Shown one piece after another: positions 26,589 through 37,008 of a stretch of DNA of 64,000 nucleotides. Position 1 is the stretch's first letter. Each line of letters begins with the position of its first letter. The translations under genes were made by a program, and so were the position numbers. The notes under the pieces were generated by a model that was not told the origin of the DNA, made no database searches, and was given only the letters and a program-made list of their open reading frames with translations. Source of the DNA: Bacteroidota bacterium (lineage in GTDB: Bacteria > Bacteroidota > Bacteroidia > Chitinophagales > Chitinophagaceae); assembly GCA_018268075.1 (NCBI GenBank), contig JAFDXH010000265.1, positions 1 through 64,000 on the forward strand. Direction: 5' to 3'.

Positions 26589-28973
26589 ATGTTTAAAAAT
26601 TATTTCAAAATTGCCCTTCGAAACTTGTGGAGAAACAAGGCTTTTTCTGCAATCAATATTTTTGGTTTAGCTATTGGTATGGCGAGTGTAATACTGATTT
26701 TATTATGGATCCAAAATGAAATCGGTATGGAGCGGTTTCATAAAAAGGGAGAAAGAATTTATTTGATGTACAACCGGGATAAAGATCCTGATGGCAAAAC
26801 ATGGGCATGGGTTAATACTCCTAAAATATTGGCGCCTACATTGAGAAAAGACTATCCTGAAGTGGAAGATGTAGTGCGGTATAACAATATTACTTTTTTG
26901 GTAACTGCCGGTGAAAAAAAGATGAACACACGCGGCGCATTTGCAGATAGTGGTTTTTTAAAAATGTTTTCTTTCCCTTTGATACAAGGTAATGCTGATA
27001 AAGCTTTGACGGGTTTATATTCTATAGTACTTACTGAAAGTTTTGCTAAAGCACTTTTTGGGAATGAAGATGCATTGGGTAAAATAGTCCGTATTGACAG
27101 CAGCAATAATTGCACTGTTACTGGTATATTGAAGGATCTGCCTAATAATACCCAATTCGCTTTTGACTATTTACTCCCCTGGAGTTATATGCACAAATTG
27201 GGATGGGATGATGATGAATGGGGTAATAATTCTGTAAAGACTTACACTCTTTTAAGGCAGGGGTCTTCCGAAAAAATATTCGATGAAAAGATTAAAAATA
27301 TAACCATTGATCATACGCGTGGCAATGTATTTGCATCTACTACGGAAGTATTTACCCAACCGCTGAACAGGTCTTATTTATATGCCAAATCTGATAATGG
27401 GAAATTGGTAGGCGGACAAATAGAAACAGTGCGCTTGTTTGGCATAATTGCAATTTTTATTTTATTGATTGCCTGCATTAATTTTATGAACCTGAGTACT
27501 GCAAGAAGTGAAAAGAGAGCTAAGGAGGTTGGTATTCGCAAAGTAGTTGGTGCACAAAAAAAGTTTCTTATTTTTCAGTTTTTGGGTGAAAGTATTTTAT
27601 TGAGTGCGCTTTCATTTTTGTTGGCATTGGTTTTTATTCAGTTTAGCATTGAACCCTTTAATCAATTAGTGGGGAAGCAATTGTTTGTACAATATTCAAG
27701 TGCTGAATTTTGGATATTCTCTATTTCTTTTATTCTTTTTACCGGAATTATCGCCGGAAGTTATCCTGCATTTTATTTGTCTTCCTTCAGCCCTGTACGT
27801 GTACTGAAGGGATCGCTGCAAAAGGTGAATGCATTGGTTACACCAAGAAAAATATTAGTAATTGTACAATTTTCTTTTGCTATTATTTTAATCATATCTA
27901 CCCTGATTGTAGTGCAGCAAATAAAATTTGGCCTCAATCGTGAGTCTGGGTATGATCGCAATAATCTCATTTATATTTTTACTCAAGGAGAAGTAGATAA
28001 ACATTACCAGTCTATTAAAAGTGAATTATTGAATAGCGGCGCTGCAATATCTGTAACTCAATCCAGCAATCCTATTACACAACGATGGAGTGATAGCTGG
28101 GGATTTCAATGGAATGGAAGTACCAAAGCAGATGAAAAGATAGATTTTCTACGATTACAATCTGATGCTGATTTTGCAAAAACCATTGGCGTGAAGATAA
28201 TACAGGGGCGAGATTTGGATGTGTATCAATATCCAACAGATACTAATGCTATTGTGCTAAATGAAGCAGCTGTTTTGGCTATGAGGTTAAAAGACCCTAT
28301 AGGTGCGTTAATCAGGCAGGTAGGCGATTCGGTGTCGCTTCACGTAGTGGGTGTAATGAAAGATTTTGTAATTGAATCGCCCTTTCAGCATCAAATTAGC
28401 CCATTGATGCTTTTTGGCCCGGGCCACCTGTTTGCACAGGTACTTCATATCAAACTCAATCCAGATAAGCCAGTAAAAACTAACATTGCCGGTGTGGAAT
28501 CTATATTTAAAAAATACAATCCACAGTATCCACTGGAATATGTTTTTGCTGATGAGTCTTATGCCCAAAAATTCAAGAATGCAGAGCGAACAGGAACACT
28601 TGCAGCGCTATTTGCCGCGCTTACTATTTTTATATCGTGCCTTGGGCTCTTTGGCCTGGCCAGTTATATGGCAGAAAACAGGACTAAGGAAATTGGTGTG
28701 CGCAAAGTATTGGGCGCTTCAGTAACGGGTCTGGCTACTTTACTTTCTAAAGATTTTTTAAAGCTCGTAATTATTTCTTTTGTTATTGCTTCGCCTATAG
28801 CATGGTGGGCTATGAACAAATGGCTGGATGGCTACTCCTACAGGATCAATATATCCTGGAAGGTGTTTGCATTGGCTGCTGCACTATCAGTATTCATTGC
28901 AATAGTTACTGTAAGTTTTCAGGCTATAAAAGCAGCGATGGCCAATCCGGTAAAGAGTTTGAGGAGCGAGTAA
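26589..28973 (+). CDS. ABC transporter permease, FtsX/MacB type (second of three)
   Basis: Paralogue of the preceding permease, about 794 residues from the preferred ATG at 26589 (MFKNYFKIALRNLWRNK, matching the starts of its neighbours; a 10-codon longer frame has a TTG and no family likeness). It has the same topology of an N-terminal helix, two periplasmic domains and two groups of three helices, including the conserved ACINFMNLSTARSEKRAKEVGIRK split region. The last 60 bp are nearly identical to those of the third permease, which suggests recent duplication or gene conversion. Confidence 0.9.
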   Translation: MFKNYFKIALRNLWRNKAFSAINIFGLAIGMASVILILLWIQNEIGMERFHKKGERIYLMYNRDKDPDGKTWAWVNTPKILAPTLRKDYPEVEDVVRYNNITFLVTAGEKKMNTRGAFADSGFLKMFSFPLIQGNADKALTGLYSIVLTESFAKALFGNEDALGKIVRIDSSNNCTVTGILKDLPNNTQFAFDYLLPWSYMHKLGWDDDEWGNNSVKTYTLLRQGSSEKIFDEKIKNITIDHTRGNVFASTTEVFTQPLNRSYLYAKSDNGKLVGGQIETVRLFGIIAIFILLIACINFMNLSTARSEKRAKEVGIRKVVGAQKKFLIFQFLGESILLSALSFLLALVFIQFSIEPFNQLVGKQLFVQYSSAEFWIFSISFILFTGIIAGSYPAFYLSSFSPVRVLKGSLQKVNALVTPRKILVIVQFSFAIILIISTLIVVQQIKFGLNRESGYDRNNLIYIFTQGEVDKHYQSIKSELLNSGAAISVTQSSNPITQRWSDSWGFQWNGSTKADEKIDFLRLQSDADFAKTIGVKIIQGRDLDVYQYPTDTNAIVLNEAAVLAMRLKDPIGALIRQVGDSVSLHVVGVMKDFVIESPFQHQISPLMLFGPGHLFAQVLHIKLNPDKPVKTNIAGVESIFKKYNPQYPLEYVFADESYAQKFKNAERTGTLAALFAALTIFISCLGLFGLASYMAENRTKEIGVRKVLGASVTGLATLLSKDFLKLVIISFVIASPIAWWAMNKWLDGYSYRINISWKVFALAAALSVFIAIVTVSFQAIKAAMANPVKSLRSE

Positions 28974-29086
28974 GGTTAATCCAATGAAACCCAACGTGGA
29001 GTTAGAATTAGAATTGTATTTGATTGAATAGTGTATTTAGAAACTTTTGAAGTTTCAATCAAGAATTAAAAAACTATAATTAAGAT

Positions 29087-31483
29087 ATGTTTAAAAATTA
29101 TTTGAAAATCGCGTTAAGAAACCTTCAACGTAATAAAATTTATTCTGTTATAAACATTGTAGGATTGGCTCTGGGATTGGTTTGCGCCATGCTTATTATT
29201 TTGTATGTAAAAGATGAGGTGAGTTATGATAGGTTTCATAAAAACATAAACAACATCTATCGAATTGTTTATACAAGTGATTTGAATGGGCAAAAACAGA
29301 AAAATGCTAATTCTGGTTTTTTTCAAGGACCAAGATTTACAATAAACACCCCAGGTATATCAGCATTCGTTCGAGTACAACCGGGGACTGAAGATATTAA
29401 AAATGGGAGTGAAGTTCTATCACAGGATTTGCTTTATGTGGATTCATCTTTCTTTAATGTATTTTCTTTTCCATTGATTCAAGGCAATCCACATACATGC
29501 CTTAAAGATCCACATTCCGTGGTGATTTCAGAAAAAGAAGCGATGAAGCGTTTTGGAACAGATGACGCTCTTGGAAAAACAATTATGATAAAAACAGACA
29601 GCGCATTTACACCTTACAGCGTTTCTGCCATTGCGAAAAATTCCCCGCAAAATTCGTCTATTCAGTTTGATATGCTCCTACCATTCAAAGAAACCCAATC
29701 TGATGCAACGAATAGTGAAAACTGGTTTAATTTTTTTCTAAACACTTTTGTGGTATTATCACCTAATGCTAAAATAGCCTCAGTAGAAAGAAGTATGCAG
29801 GATTATTATGAAAAAGATGCTTCCCTGATTTTTAATGATTTGAAGCAAAAATATGGACTTGGACCCGAAACAAAAATGGGAAGCTATAGCCTGCAACCCT
29901 TTGGTAACATACATCTTAGTGCCGACCTTCCTGCTCAGAATGGATTGGAGAATGCAAGTAATCCTATCTATTCCTACATTCTTTCAGGTATTGCACTTTT
30001 TGTTATGCTAATTGCCTGTATCAATTTTGTGAATCTCACTGTAGCACGGTCGGTAAAAAGAGCGAAAGAAATCGGTATTCGAAAAGTAGTAGGTGGAAGC
30101 CGGAAACAATTGATATTTCAGTTTTTGGGCGAATCTTTTTTATTATGTTTTATAGCATTTGTCCTTGCCATCTTATTGGTTCAGCTAATATTACCTGTAT
30201 TTAATGCACTATCCAATAAAGCACTTTCCATTCATTATTTATTGGATGTCAGATTAATATTAGGATACCTAACACTATTTCTTATTACTTCTTTTTTGGC
30301 GGGATTTTATCCTGCGCTTGTACTTTCTGGATATAATCCTGTGTCAACTTTATATAGCCGTTTCAATTTGAAGGGTAAAAATTATTTGCAGAAATCACTT
30401 GTGGTACTACAGTTTGCGCTTGCTACCTTTTTAATAATTGGCACAATTGTGATTTATTTACAATTCACTTTTCTTACAAATACCAGTTTAGGATATAACG
30501 ACCACAATATTGTGGAGGTTCCCAAAAGTTCACTTTCACATGAAGCCGCCGCTATATTTAAAAATGATCTTTTGAAAAATTCGAATATTGAAGATGTAGC
30601 ACCTAAAAATGTAGGTAGATGGGAAACTTCAGCCAAAATTGACAATGATTCTTCAATAGAATTTAATTATGAAACAGTTGATGAAAGCTATATTCCAATG
30701 ATGGAAATTTCAATTTTGCAAGGTAGGAACTTCTCAAAAAAATATGCTGCTGATTCCTCAAATTCCGTAATTGTGAATGAATCATTTGTGAAACAAGCGG
30801 GGTGGAAAAATCCGATTGGGCAAACTGTGAATTTTTTTTTCAAAAAGGAAATATATCATGTGATTGGTGTAGTCAAGGATTATCATTATTTAGCCCTCAA
30901 TGAAAAAATTGGTCCACAGTTATTCACTATGAAGAACTCAAATCAATTTGGTATTTATGATATCAAAATCAAGCCGGGAAGAACTGCTGAAAGCTTAAAA
31001 TTTATTCATCAAAAGTTCAAAGAATTATATCCAATGTCACCTTACAGTTATGTTTTTAAGGATGAACAAAACCGAAAAAATTACGAAGCTGAAGCGAAGT
31101 GGCGACAAATTATGTTGTTCGCTTCTGTACTTACTATTTTTATTTCCTGCATTGGTTTGTTTGGATTATCTGTTCTTGCTTCAGAAAATAGAACTAAAGA
31201 AATTGGCATCAGGAAAGTATTAGGCGCTACTGTAAAAAACGTTACAATTGTGCTGTCAGCAGATTTTCTGAAATTGGTAATAGTAGCGATGGCCATTGCA
31301 ATTCCCCTCTCGTGGTTTTCGGTCAACAAATGGTTGGAAAAATATCCTTACCGCATAAAAATCAGTTGGGAAATATTTGCCACCGGCGCTTTGTTGGTAA
31401 TCATCATTGCTTTACTTACTGTAAGTTTTCAGGCTATAAAGGCAGCGATGGCCAACCCTGTAAAGAGTTTGAGAAGCGAGTAG
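29087..31483 (+). CDS. ABC transporter permease, FtsX/MacB type (third of three)
   Basis: A 798-residue paralogue with the same architecture. Its periplasmic domains differ clearly from the other two, but the membrane parts (ACINFVNLTVARSVKRAKEIGIRKV and GLFGLSVLASENRTKEIGIRKVLGA, each split) and the C-terminal ANPVKSLRSE are kept. A short inverted repeat GAAACTT/AAGTTTC stands upstream at about 29040-29056. Three permeases with two ATPases allow different heterodimers; which pair with which cannot be told from sequence. Confidence 0.9.
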   Translation: MFKNYLKIALRNLQRNKIYSVINIVGLALGLVCAMLIILYVKDEVSYDRFHKNINNIYRIVYTSDLNGQKQKNANSGFFQGPRFTINTPGISAFVRVQPGTEDIKNGSEVLSQDLLYVDSSFFNVFSFPLIQGNPHTCLKDPHSVVISEKEAMKRFGTDDALGKTIMIKTDSAFTPYSVSAIAKNSPQNSSIQFDMLLPFKETQSDATNSENWFNFFLNTFVVLSPNAKIASVERSMQDYYEKDASLIFNDLKQKYGLGPETKMGSYSLQPFGNIHLSADLPAQNGLENASNPIYSYILSGIALFVMLIACINFVNLTVARSVKRAKEIGIRKVVGGSRKQLIFQFLGESFLLCFIAFVLAILLVQLILPVFNALSNKALSIHYLLDVRLILGYLTLFLITSFLAGFYPALVLSGYNPVSTLYSRFNLKGKNYLQKSLVVLQFALATFLIIGTIVIYLQFTFLTNTSLGYNDHNIVEVPKSSLSHEAAAIFKNDLLKNSNIEDVAPKNVGRWETSAKIDNDSSIEFNYETVDESYIPMMEISILQGRNFSKKYAADSSNSVIVNESFVKQAGWKNPIGQTVNFFFKKEIYHVIGVVKDYHYLALNEKIGPQLFTMKNSNQFGIYDIKIKPGRTAESLKFIHQKFKELYPMSPYSYVFKDEQNRKNYEAEAKWRQIMLFASVLTIFISCIGLFGLSVLASENRTKEIGIRKVLGATVKNVTIVLSADFLKLVIVAMAIAIPLSWFSVNKWLEKYPYRIKISWEIFATGALLVIIIALLTVSFQAIKAAMANPVKSLRSE

Positions 31484-31649
31484 GTGAATGATATATTCAT
31501 TTTATGAAAAACGAAATCGCTTATATTATTTTATCCGCCATAGTTTTCATAAGGAATAATTGCGGGATGAATTGATGGAAGGTTTCAAACAAAACAAACA
31601 ACAGGTTTCAGAAAAAAAACAACAATCAATTTATATAAAAACCAAGAAT

Positions 31650-32354
31650 ATGCTCTCATTAAAAAATATTTACAAATGGTATAACACAGGTATCAACCGC
31701 ACATTTGTATTAAAGGATATAAATCTTGAAATAAAGGAAGGTGAATTTATTTCCATCATGGGGCCGTCAGGATCCGGTAAGTCCACGCTTCTAAATGTGA
31801 TAGGTATGCTGGATAGTGCCAATGAAGGGACTTATGTTTTTATGAATGAAGATGTTTTTAAGTTGAAAGAAAAACAACGTTCTCATCTTTTCAAAACTCA
31901 TATTGGCTTTGTATTTCAGGCGTATCACCTCATTGACGAATTAACTGTTTATGAAAATATTGAAACTCCCTTAATCTACCAGAATATTAAATCATCTGAA
32001 AGGAAGGCTATGGTGGCAGATATGTTGGATCGTTTTCAAATTGTTGGAAAAAAGGAATTATTCCCATCGCAATTATCGGGTGGGCAACAGCAATTGGTGG
32101 GTATTGCCAGGGCCTTAATTGTAAAACCAAAATTAATTCTTGCAGATGAGCCTACCGGTAATTTAAATTCTAAACAAGGAGAAGAAATTATGAATCTTTT
32201 TAAGGAATTGAACAGGGAAGGCGTAACCATTATTCAGGTAACTCATTCTGAAAAGAATGCATCGTATGGTTCCAGAATTATACAATTATTAGATGGGCGA
32301 ATAGAGGCAGTTGAAAGTAATCCTAATCAATTAAATGGATTGAACAATGATTGA
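31650..32354 (+). CDS. ABC transporter ATPase (MacB/LolD type), second
   Basis: A 234-residue ATPase from the ATG at 31650, where family likeness begins (MLSLKNIYKWYN); the longer frame from TTG at 31560 adds 30 Lys/Gln-rich residues without homology. Walker A GPSGSGKST, Q-loop FVFQAYHLIDELTV, signature LSGGQQQL (Leu where Arg is usual), Walker [10 protein letters not shown] and switch THSEKNA are present. It is diverged from the first ATPase and has a longer C-terminal tail. It may serve one of the three permeases specifically. Confidence 0.9.
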   Translation: MLSLKNIYKWYNTGINRTFVLKDINLEIKEGEFISIMGPSGSGKSTLLNVIGMLDSANEGTYVFMNEDVFKLKEKQRSHLFKTHIGFVFQAYHLIDELTVYENIETPLIYQNIKSSERKAMVADMLDRFQIVGKKELFPSQLSGGQQQLVGIARALIVKPKLILADEPTGNLNSKQGEEIMNLFKELNREGVTIIQVTHSEKNASYGSRIIQLLDGRIEAVESNPNQLNGLNND

Positions 32355-32443
32355 AACCAACTATAAGAAATAATTACAGAATTAATAAAAGTGATTTAAT
32401 AATTGATTCCTGAAAACTGACAGAATCAATAAAATTTAAAACA

Positions 32444-33859
32444 ATGAACAAAATATTTTTACTGATTTTTTTGCTGATTTTTTCCTGCAAAGTAAGTGCT
32501 CAGGATAAAATGACATTGCAGCAAGCTATTGAAACTGGTATCAAAATGAACCTTCAGGTACAGCAGTCAACTCTTGCAGCACAAAGCCAAGAAATACAAT
32601 ACAAGCAAGCGCGGGCTTTACAGCTTCCTGATTTAAATGCATCGGCTAACCATGGTATTAATCAAGGCAGAAGTATTGATCCCTTCACAAATAATTATGT
32701 AAACCAAAATGTGTTTTTTGCCAGCTATGGCATTAATACTAATTTAATATTATTTCAGGGAGGTGCTTTGAGAAATCAGGTAGCGCAGAATAAGATCGGA
32801 TGGGAGGCTTCACTGGCCGACCAGCGGCAGGCAAAAGATAATCTTACACTTAATATTATTCTTGCCTATCTGCAGATTTTGAGTGCAGAAGAAGTATTGG
32901 TGCAATCTATAGACCAGGCTACCGTAACACAAAGGCAGTTAGACCGGCTAGGCATCTTAAATGCTCAGGGAGCAATTTTACCTGCAAATTATTTTGATGT
33001 AAAAGGACAGCTTGCCAATGAGCAGATAACGATAGCAGATAATAAAATAAATGTAGCTACCGCTAAATTAAATTTGTTGCAAATGTTGAATCTTCCCTAC
33101 AGCGAACAATTTGATGTAGTAAAGTTGCATGATGATACTGGCGAAATTAGTTATATGCAAAAGCCTGATGAAATTTATCATGATGCACTTGAAAACTTTG
33201 CACAGATACAGGCTGCAAAATTACATACGCAGAGTGCTCAGAAAGGTATCGCTGCAACAAAAGGAGCATTATACCCAAGCTTAACTTTTGGCGGGAATAT
33301 TAATACTAATTATTCTACCGCAGCCTCATTATCCGAGCTTACCGGAACTTCAGAAATTACCTCTCCTAATTATGTAGTGGTAAGCGGATCTAAACTGCCT
33401 GTAATCGCTCAGCAAAATATTTATCAATCTTCCCGCATACCCTATAGTAGCCAAGTAAGTAATAATTTGTTCAGTACCTTAAGCCTGAATTTGAATATTC
33501 CAATTTTCAACGCATTCAGGGTAAAGAATAAAATAAAACTTGCCAAAATAGCTTATGAGAATGCACAGTATATAGAAGCAAACTCAAAGAATGAATTGCA
33601 ACAAAGCATAGAGCGTGCCTATATAAATCTATCTGGAACGATTGAAAAATATCATTTGATACAAGACCAGGTAAATGCTTTTGCTGAATCATTTCGTGGC
33701 GCTGAAATAAGATTTAATAATGGGGTATTAACTTCAGTAGATTACCTAATTGCAAAAAATAATCTTGATAGGGCTAAAACAGGACTTATTATTTCAAAAT
33801 ATGATTTTCTGTTACGTTCCAAAATATTAGATTATTATAGTGGAAAGATTAACTATTAG
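32444..33859 (+). CDS. TolC-family outer membrane efflux protein
   Basis: A 471-residue protein with a signal peptide (cleavage near SAQ, residue 19) and two outer-membrane-efflux-protein repeats: MTLQQAIETGIKMNLQVQQS at the first helical hairpin, and a second repeat after about 270. Both carry the long helices of a trimeric TolC-like channel. It is the last gene of the efflux set and completes a path from inner membrane to outside. A short hairpin with T8 follows. Confidence 0.9.
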   Translation: MNKIFLLIFLLIFSCKVSAQDKMTLQQAIETGIKMNLQVQQSTLAAQSQEIQYKQARALQLPDLNASANHGINQGRSIDPFTNNYVNQNVFFASYGINTNLILFQGGALRNQVAQNKIGWEASLADQRQAKDNLTLNIILAYLQILSAEEVLVQSIDQATVTQRQLDRLGILNAQGAILPANYFDVKGQLANEQITIADNKINVATAKLNLLQMLNLPYSEQFDVVKLHDDTGEISYMQKPDEIYHDALENFAQIQAAKLHTQSAQKGIAATKGALYPSLTFGGNINTNYSTAASLSELTGTSEITSPNYVVVSGSKLPVIAQQNIYQSSRIPYSSQVSNNLFSTLSLNLNIPIFNAFRVKNKIKLAKIAYENAQYIEANSKNELQQSIERAYINLSGTIEKYHLIQDQVNAFAESFRGAEIRFNNGVLTSVDYLIAKNNLDRAKTGLIISKYDFLLRSKILDYYSGKINY

Positions 33860-33887
33860 CTACTTATAGGTAAGGATAGGCTACGAA

Positions 33888-33916
33888 GTGTATAGAATAT
33901 AATACACCTTTTTTTT
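33888..33916 (+). terminator. Probable terminator of the efflux operon
   Basis: GTGTAT (33888-33893) pairs with ATACAC (33902-33907), followed by CC... and a run of eight T. The stem is short. Confidence 0.5.
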
Positions 33917-33956
33917 ATGATGATGCAGAGCAATAAGGGGCGCAAGTTTTATGATA

Positions 33957-36890
33957 TCAGCGAATCGTAATCTCATCGCAAAATATATGGCTTTGGCCAC
34001 CACCGCCTTCTTCAAACCAGGTGGGGAGCGCGCCATATTGCTCTGCTTTTATTTTTACATATTGTACTTCCTCTGGCTCAAAGGATGCTAAAACCTGTTT
34101 TGTCTGAACTTTTAGATCTTTTATGGGTAAAAAATTTTCTCCTGAAAAAACTTGTTTGTAAGTGATGCCATCTTTTGAAACCATCACCGAAAGTTTTTTA
34201 GGCATGATGATCCATGCTCTCGAATCTTGCAAAAACTCACTGCTTACTTTGCTAATTTTCTTTAGAGTACCCATATTTATTACTACTTCCATATCATTAT
34301 TTTGAAATCCTTGCCAGTAATTTCCATGACGCCAGTTGGTATTGCCCTTTAGTTCATCTATTAAAGCATCTTTACCGCCACCATTGTATTGTGGTTCAAA
34401 TGTAGAGAGGGAGTCAATGGAATAATTATTTCCACGACGATGAAATTTTGAGGTGGTTACCTTGCTTGACACTCCTTCTTTGTTTATGGCGATAGCTTTT
34501 ATAGTTCCACTGGATGATATCTCTATTGGGCTTTTGTACAAAAAGGAAGAATCAGGTGAAGGTTCCTTTCCATCAATAGAATAATAAATTTTTATATCTG
34601 GTTGGTTGCTATAAATATGTATTGTTTTATCACCCATAAATGACATTTCATTTCCATCTTCGATAACTGGATTTAGCACTATCAGGTCTTCGGTGATTGC
34701 AGTAGAGGGTGGCTCATTCATTCCAAAATGAGTAGGTTGCGCTCCCATTTCAAACGAAAGGCGGCCACCGCCATAAAGATCATGGTGAGTGAAAAAACTT
34801 TTGTAATAGGGGCGATTATTTAATGTAGCAGATTGTATATAAAAATTTCTGGTGTTTACATTTTTAGTAGAGATGGTAAACGTTTTTCCATTTTCCAGAT
34901 GAATCGTTGCTTGGGGAAATTGGGGCGAGCCGATGATATACTCATTAGATCCGGGAGTAACCATATAAAATCCTAAAGCGCTCATAACATACCAGGCACT
35001 CATTTGCCCGCAATCTTCATTGCCCGAAAGCCCATCAGGATCATTGTGGTAAAGCGTTGTCAATACCTCATGTACTTTCTGTTGCGTCTTCCAAGGTGTG
35101 CCGGCAAAATTATAAAGGTAAATAATGTGGTGGCTGGGCTCATTGCCATGTGCATATTGCCCTATCAGCCCTGTGATATCAGACTGGTCGCGGCCGGTGG
35201 TTTTACTGGAAACACTAAAGAGGCTATCCAACTTTTGCTCTAATTTTTTACGGCCACCTAACAGGGAAGTATATCCGCTTATATCTTGTGGTACGTAAAA
35301 AGAATATTGCCATGAATTGGCTTCAGTATAGTTATTGTTTACTTCACGGGGGTCAAAAGGTGAGAGCCAATCACCATTTTGCCTTGGCCTCATAAATCCT
35401 GTGCGAGCATCCAGCAGGTTTTTATAAGATTGCGCACGTTGAATATAGGTTTTATAATCATCCAACTTGCCAAGCGTTTTTGCAAACTGCGCAATGCACC
35501 AATCATCATAAGCATACTCCAGTGTTTTTGAAACGCTTTCATTGTCATCTTCACTTTCTATAAAACCTTGCCTAATATAGGCAGGTAGCCCATAGTGATT
35601 CCAGGTTGCACTTTTTTTCATTGCTTCCAATGCTTTTTCAGTATCAAACCCGCGAATACCTTTCATATAAGCATCCACAATCACAGGTATAGAGTGGTAG
35701 CCAATCATGCAATCAGTTTCATTGCTGCTTAATTCCCAAACAGGCAACCTGCCGCCTTGTTCATATTCGGTTAAAAATGTCTTGATATAGTCCAGCGTTC
35801 TTTTCCTGTCAATGATGGTATAAAGAGGATTGGCTGCACGATAGGTGTCCCAAAGCGAAAATACAGTGTAGTAAGTAAACCCTTTAGCAGTATGAACTTT
35901 TAAATCGCGGCCCCTGTATTGACCATCCACATCACTGGCTATGTTGGGCACTACCATAGTGTGATAAAGTGCAGTGTAAAATTTTATTAAATCATCTTTT
36001 GACCCTTTGGGTATCTCTATTTTTTTTAATTCCGAATTCCAGATTTTAGTTGCAGCATTTCTTGTGGCTGTAAAATTCCAACCCGGAAGTTCTACTTGCA
36101 TATTTTTCTTGGCACCTTCTACACTTACCTGAGATATGGCCACCTTGGCTATCAATTGCACATTGTCTATCTTAAATTGAAAATAGGCCTTTAGATTTTT
36201 ACTGTTATTGAATTGCTTTTGTCTTGTATTAGTAAGTGCGTCATTTTCATAGATACCAAAATTGATGATGGGTTTTGAAAACTTAATTACAAAGTAAACA
36301 TATTGATTGACTGCCCACGCTCTGCTTCTGCGCAACCCTGATACGGTAAAGCTATCTTCTAATTTTAATGAACTCTCAAGTACTGAATCCCTGTGTTTTA
36401 AATCTAACAATACATACTGTGCTGCTCCTTTTTGATAAGTATATTGATGCATACCTACCCGATAGGTAGCGGTAAGTTCTGCTTGTATTTTGTACTTATC
36501 TAATACTACGCTATAATATCCCGGGTGGGCTTTTTCATTGGTGTGTTTGAATGCAGATCCATATTCTCTATTGTCAGGTGATGGTTTTTCTGAAGAAGGC
36601 ATTAACAAAATGTCTCCATAATCACTCACGCCAGTACCGCTTAAATGTGTATGCGTGAAGCCATAAATGTAGTGATCGGTGTAATGGTATCCACCGCATC
36701 CATCCCAGCCATCAAGGCGGGTGTCGGGGCTTAATTGTACCATCCCATGTGGAAGCACAGCGCCCGGATAGGTATGTCCATGGCCACCTGTACCTATGAA
36801 GGAGTTTACATAGGATGCATAATTTTTTTGAGCAAAGGATTGAAAGCAAATTAGCAGTGCAACTATAAACAATAAAAAATTATTTTTCAT
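33957..36890 (-). CDS. GH92 family alpha-mannosidase with CHB-HEX-like and F5/8-type C domains
   Basis: A 977-residue exported enzyme: signal peptide (cleavage near FAQ), N-terminal beta-sandwich (FIGTGGHGHTYPGAVLPHGMVQLSPD region split in two), and the (alpha/alpha)6 catalytic domain with GGRLPVWELSSNETDCMIGYH and NEDCGQMSAWYVMSALGFY, typical GH92 stretches. After residue 720 come a chitobiase-like Fn3 segment (YYSIDGKEPS) and a discoidin-like domain (about 830-977). GH92 enzymes are calcium-dependent exo-alpha-mannosidases on N-glycan or yeast mannan. A second GH92 gene lies at the right edge. Confidence 0.9.
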   Translation of the reverse strand: MKNNFLLFIVALLICFQSFAQKNYASYVNSFIGTGGHGHTYPGAVLPHGMVQLSPDTRLDGWDGCGGYHYTDHYIYGFTHTHLSGTGVSDYGDILLMPSSEKPSPDNREYGSAFKHTNEKAHPGYYSVVLDKYKIQAELTATYRVGMHQYTYQKGAAQYVLLDLKHRDSVLESSLKLEDSFTVSGLRRSRAWAVNQYVYFVIKFSKPIINFGIYENDALTNTRQKQFNNSKNLKAYFQFKIDNVQLIAKVAISQVSVEGAKKNMQVELPGWNFTATRNAATKIWNSELKKIEIPKGSKDDLIKFYTALYHTMVVPNIASDVDGQYRGRDLKVHTAKGFTYYTVFSLWDTYRAANPLYTIIDRKRTLDYIKTFLTEYEQGGRLPVWELSSNETDCMIGYHSIPVIVDAYMKGIRGFDTEKALEAMKKSATWNHYGLPAYIRQGFIESEDDNESVSKTLEYAYDDWCIAQFAKTLGKLDDYKTYIQRAQSYKNLLDARTGFMRPRQNGDWLSPFDPREVNNNYTEANSWQYSFYVPQDISGYTSLLGGRKKLEQKLDSLFSVSSKTTGRDQSDITGLIGQYAHGNEPSHHIIYLYNFAGTPWKTQQKVHEVLTTLYHNDPDGLSGNEDCGQMSAWYVMSALGFYMVTPGSNEYIIGSPQFPQATIHLENGKTFTISTKNVNTRNFYIQSATLNNRPYYKSFFTHHDLYGGGRLSFEMGAQPTHFGMNEPPSTAITEDLIVLNPVIEDGNEMSFMGDKTIHIYSNQPDIKIYYSIDGKEPSPDSSFLYKSPIEISSSGTIKAIAINKEGVSSKVTTSKFHRRGNNYSIDSLSTFEPQYNGGGKDALIDELKGNTNWRHGNYWQGFQNNDMEVVINMGTLKKISKVSSEFLQDSRAWIIMPKKLSVMVSKDGITYKQVFSGENFLPIKDLKVQTKQVLASFEPEEVQYVKIKAEQYGALPTWFEEGGGGQSHIFCDEITIR

Positions 36891-36980
36891 GGAATAAATT
36901 TTTTCTAAGGTAATCAGATTGCGGGTAATAATACAGATTTCTATTTAGGTAAAGAGTTTTTAACCGGCAATCATTTTTTA

Positions 36981-36988
36981 TAATTTTG
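36981..36988 (+). promoter_or_regulatory. -7 element TAATTTTG before the nitroreductase gene
   Basis: Matches TAnnTTTG, 20 bp before the ATG. The expected -33 position has TTT rather than TTG at N20. Confidence 0.45.
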
Positions 36989-37008
36989 CACGAAACAAAA
37001 ATCTTAAA

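Noticed and set aside
31560-31649. TTG start giving a longer second ATPase
   Set aside because: The extra residues are Lys/Gln-rich without homology, and ATPase likeness begins at the ATG at 31650.
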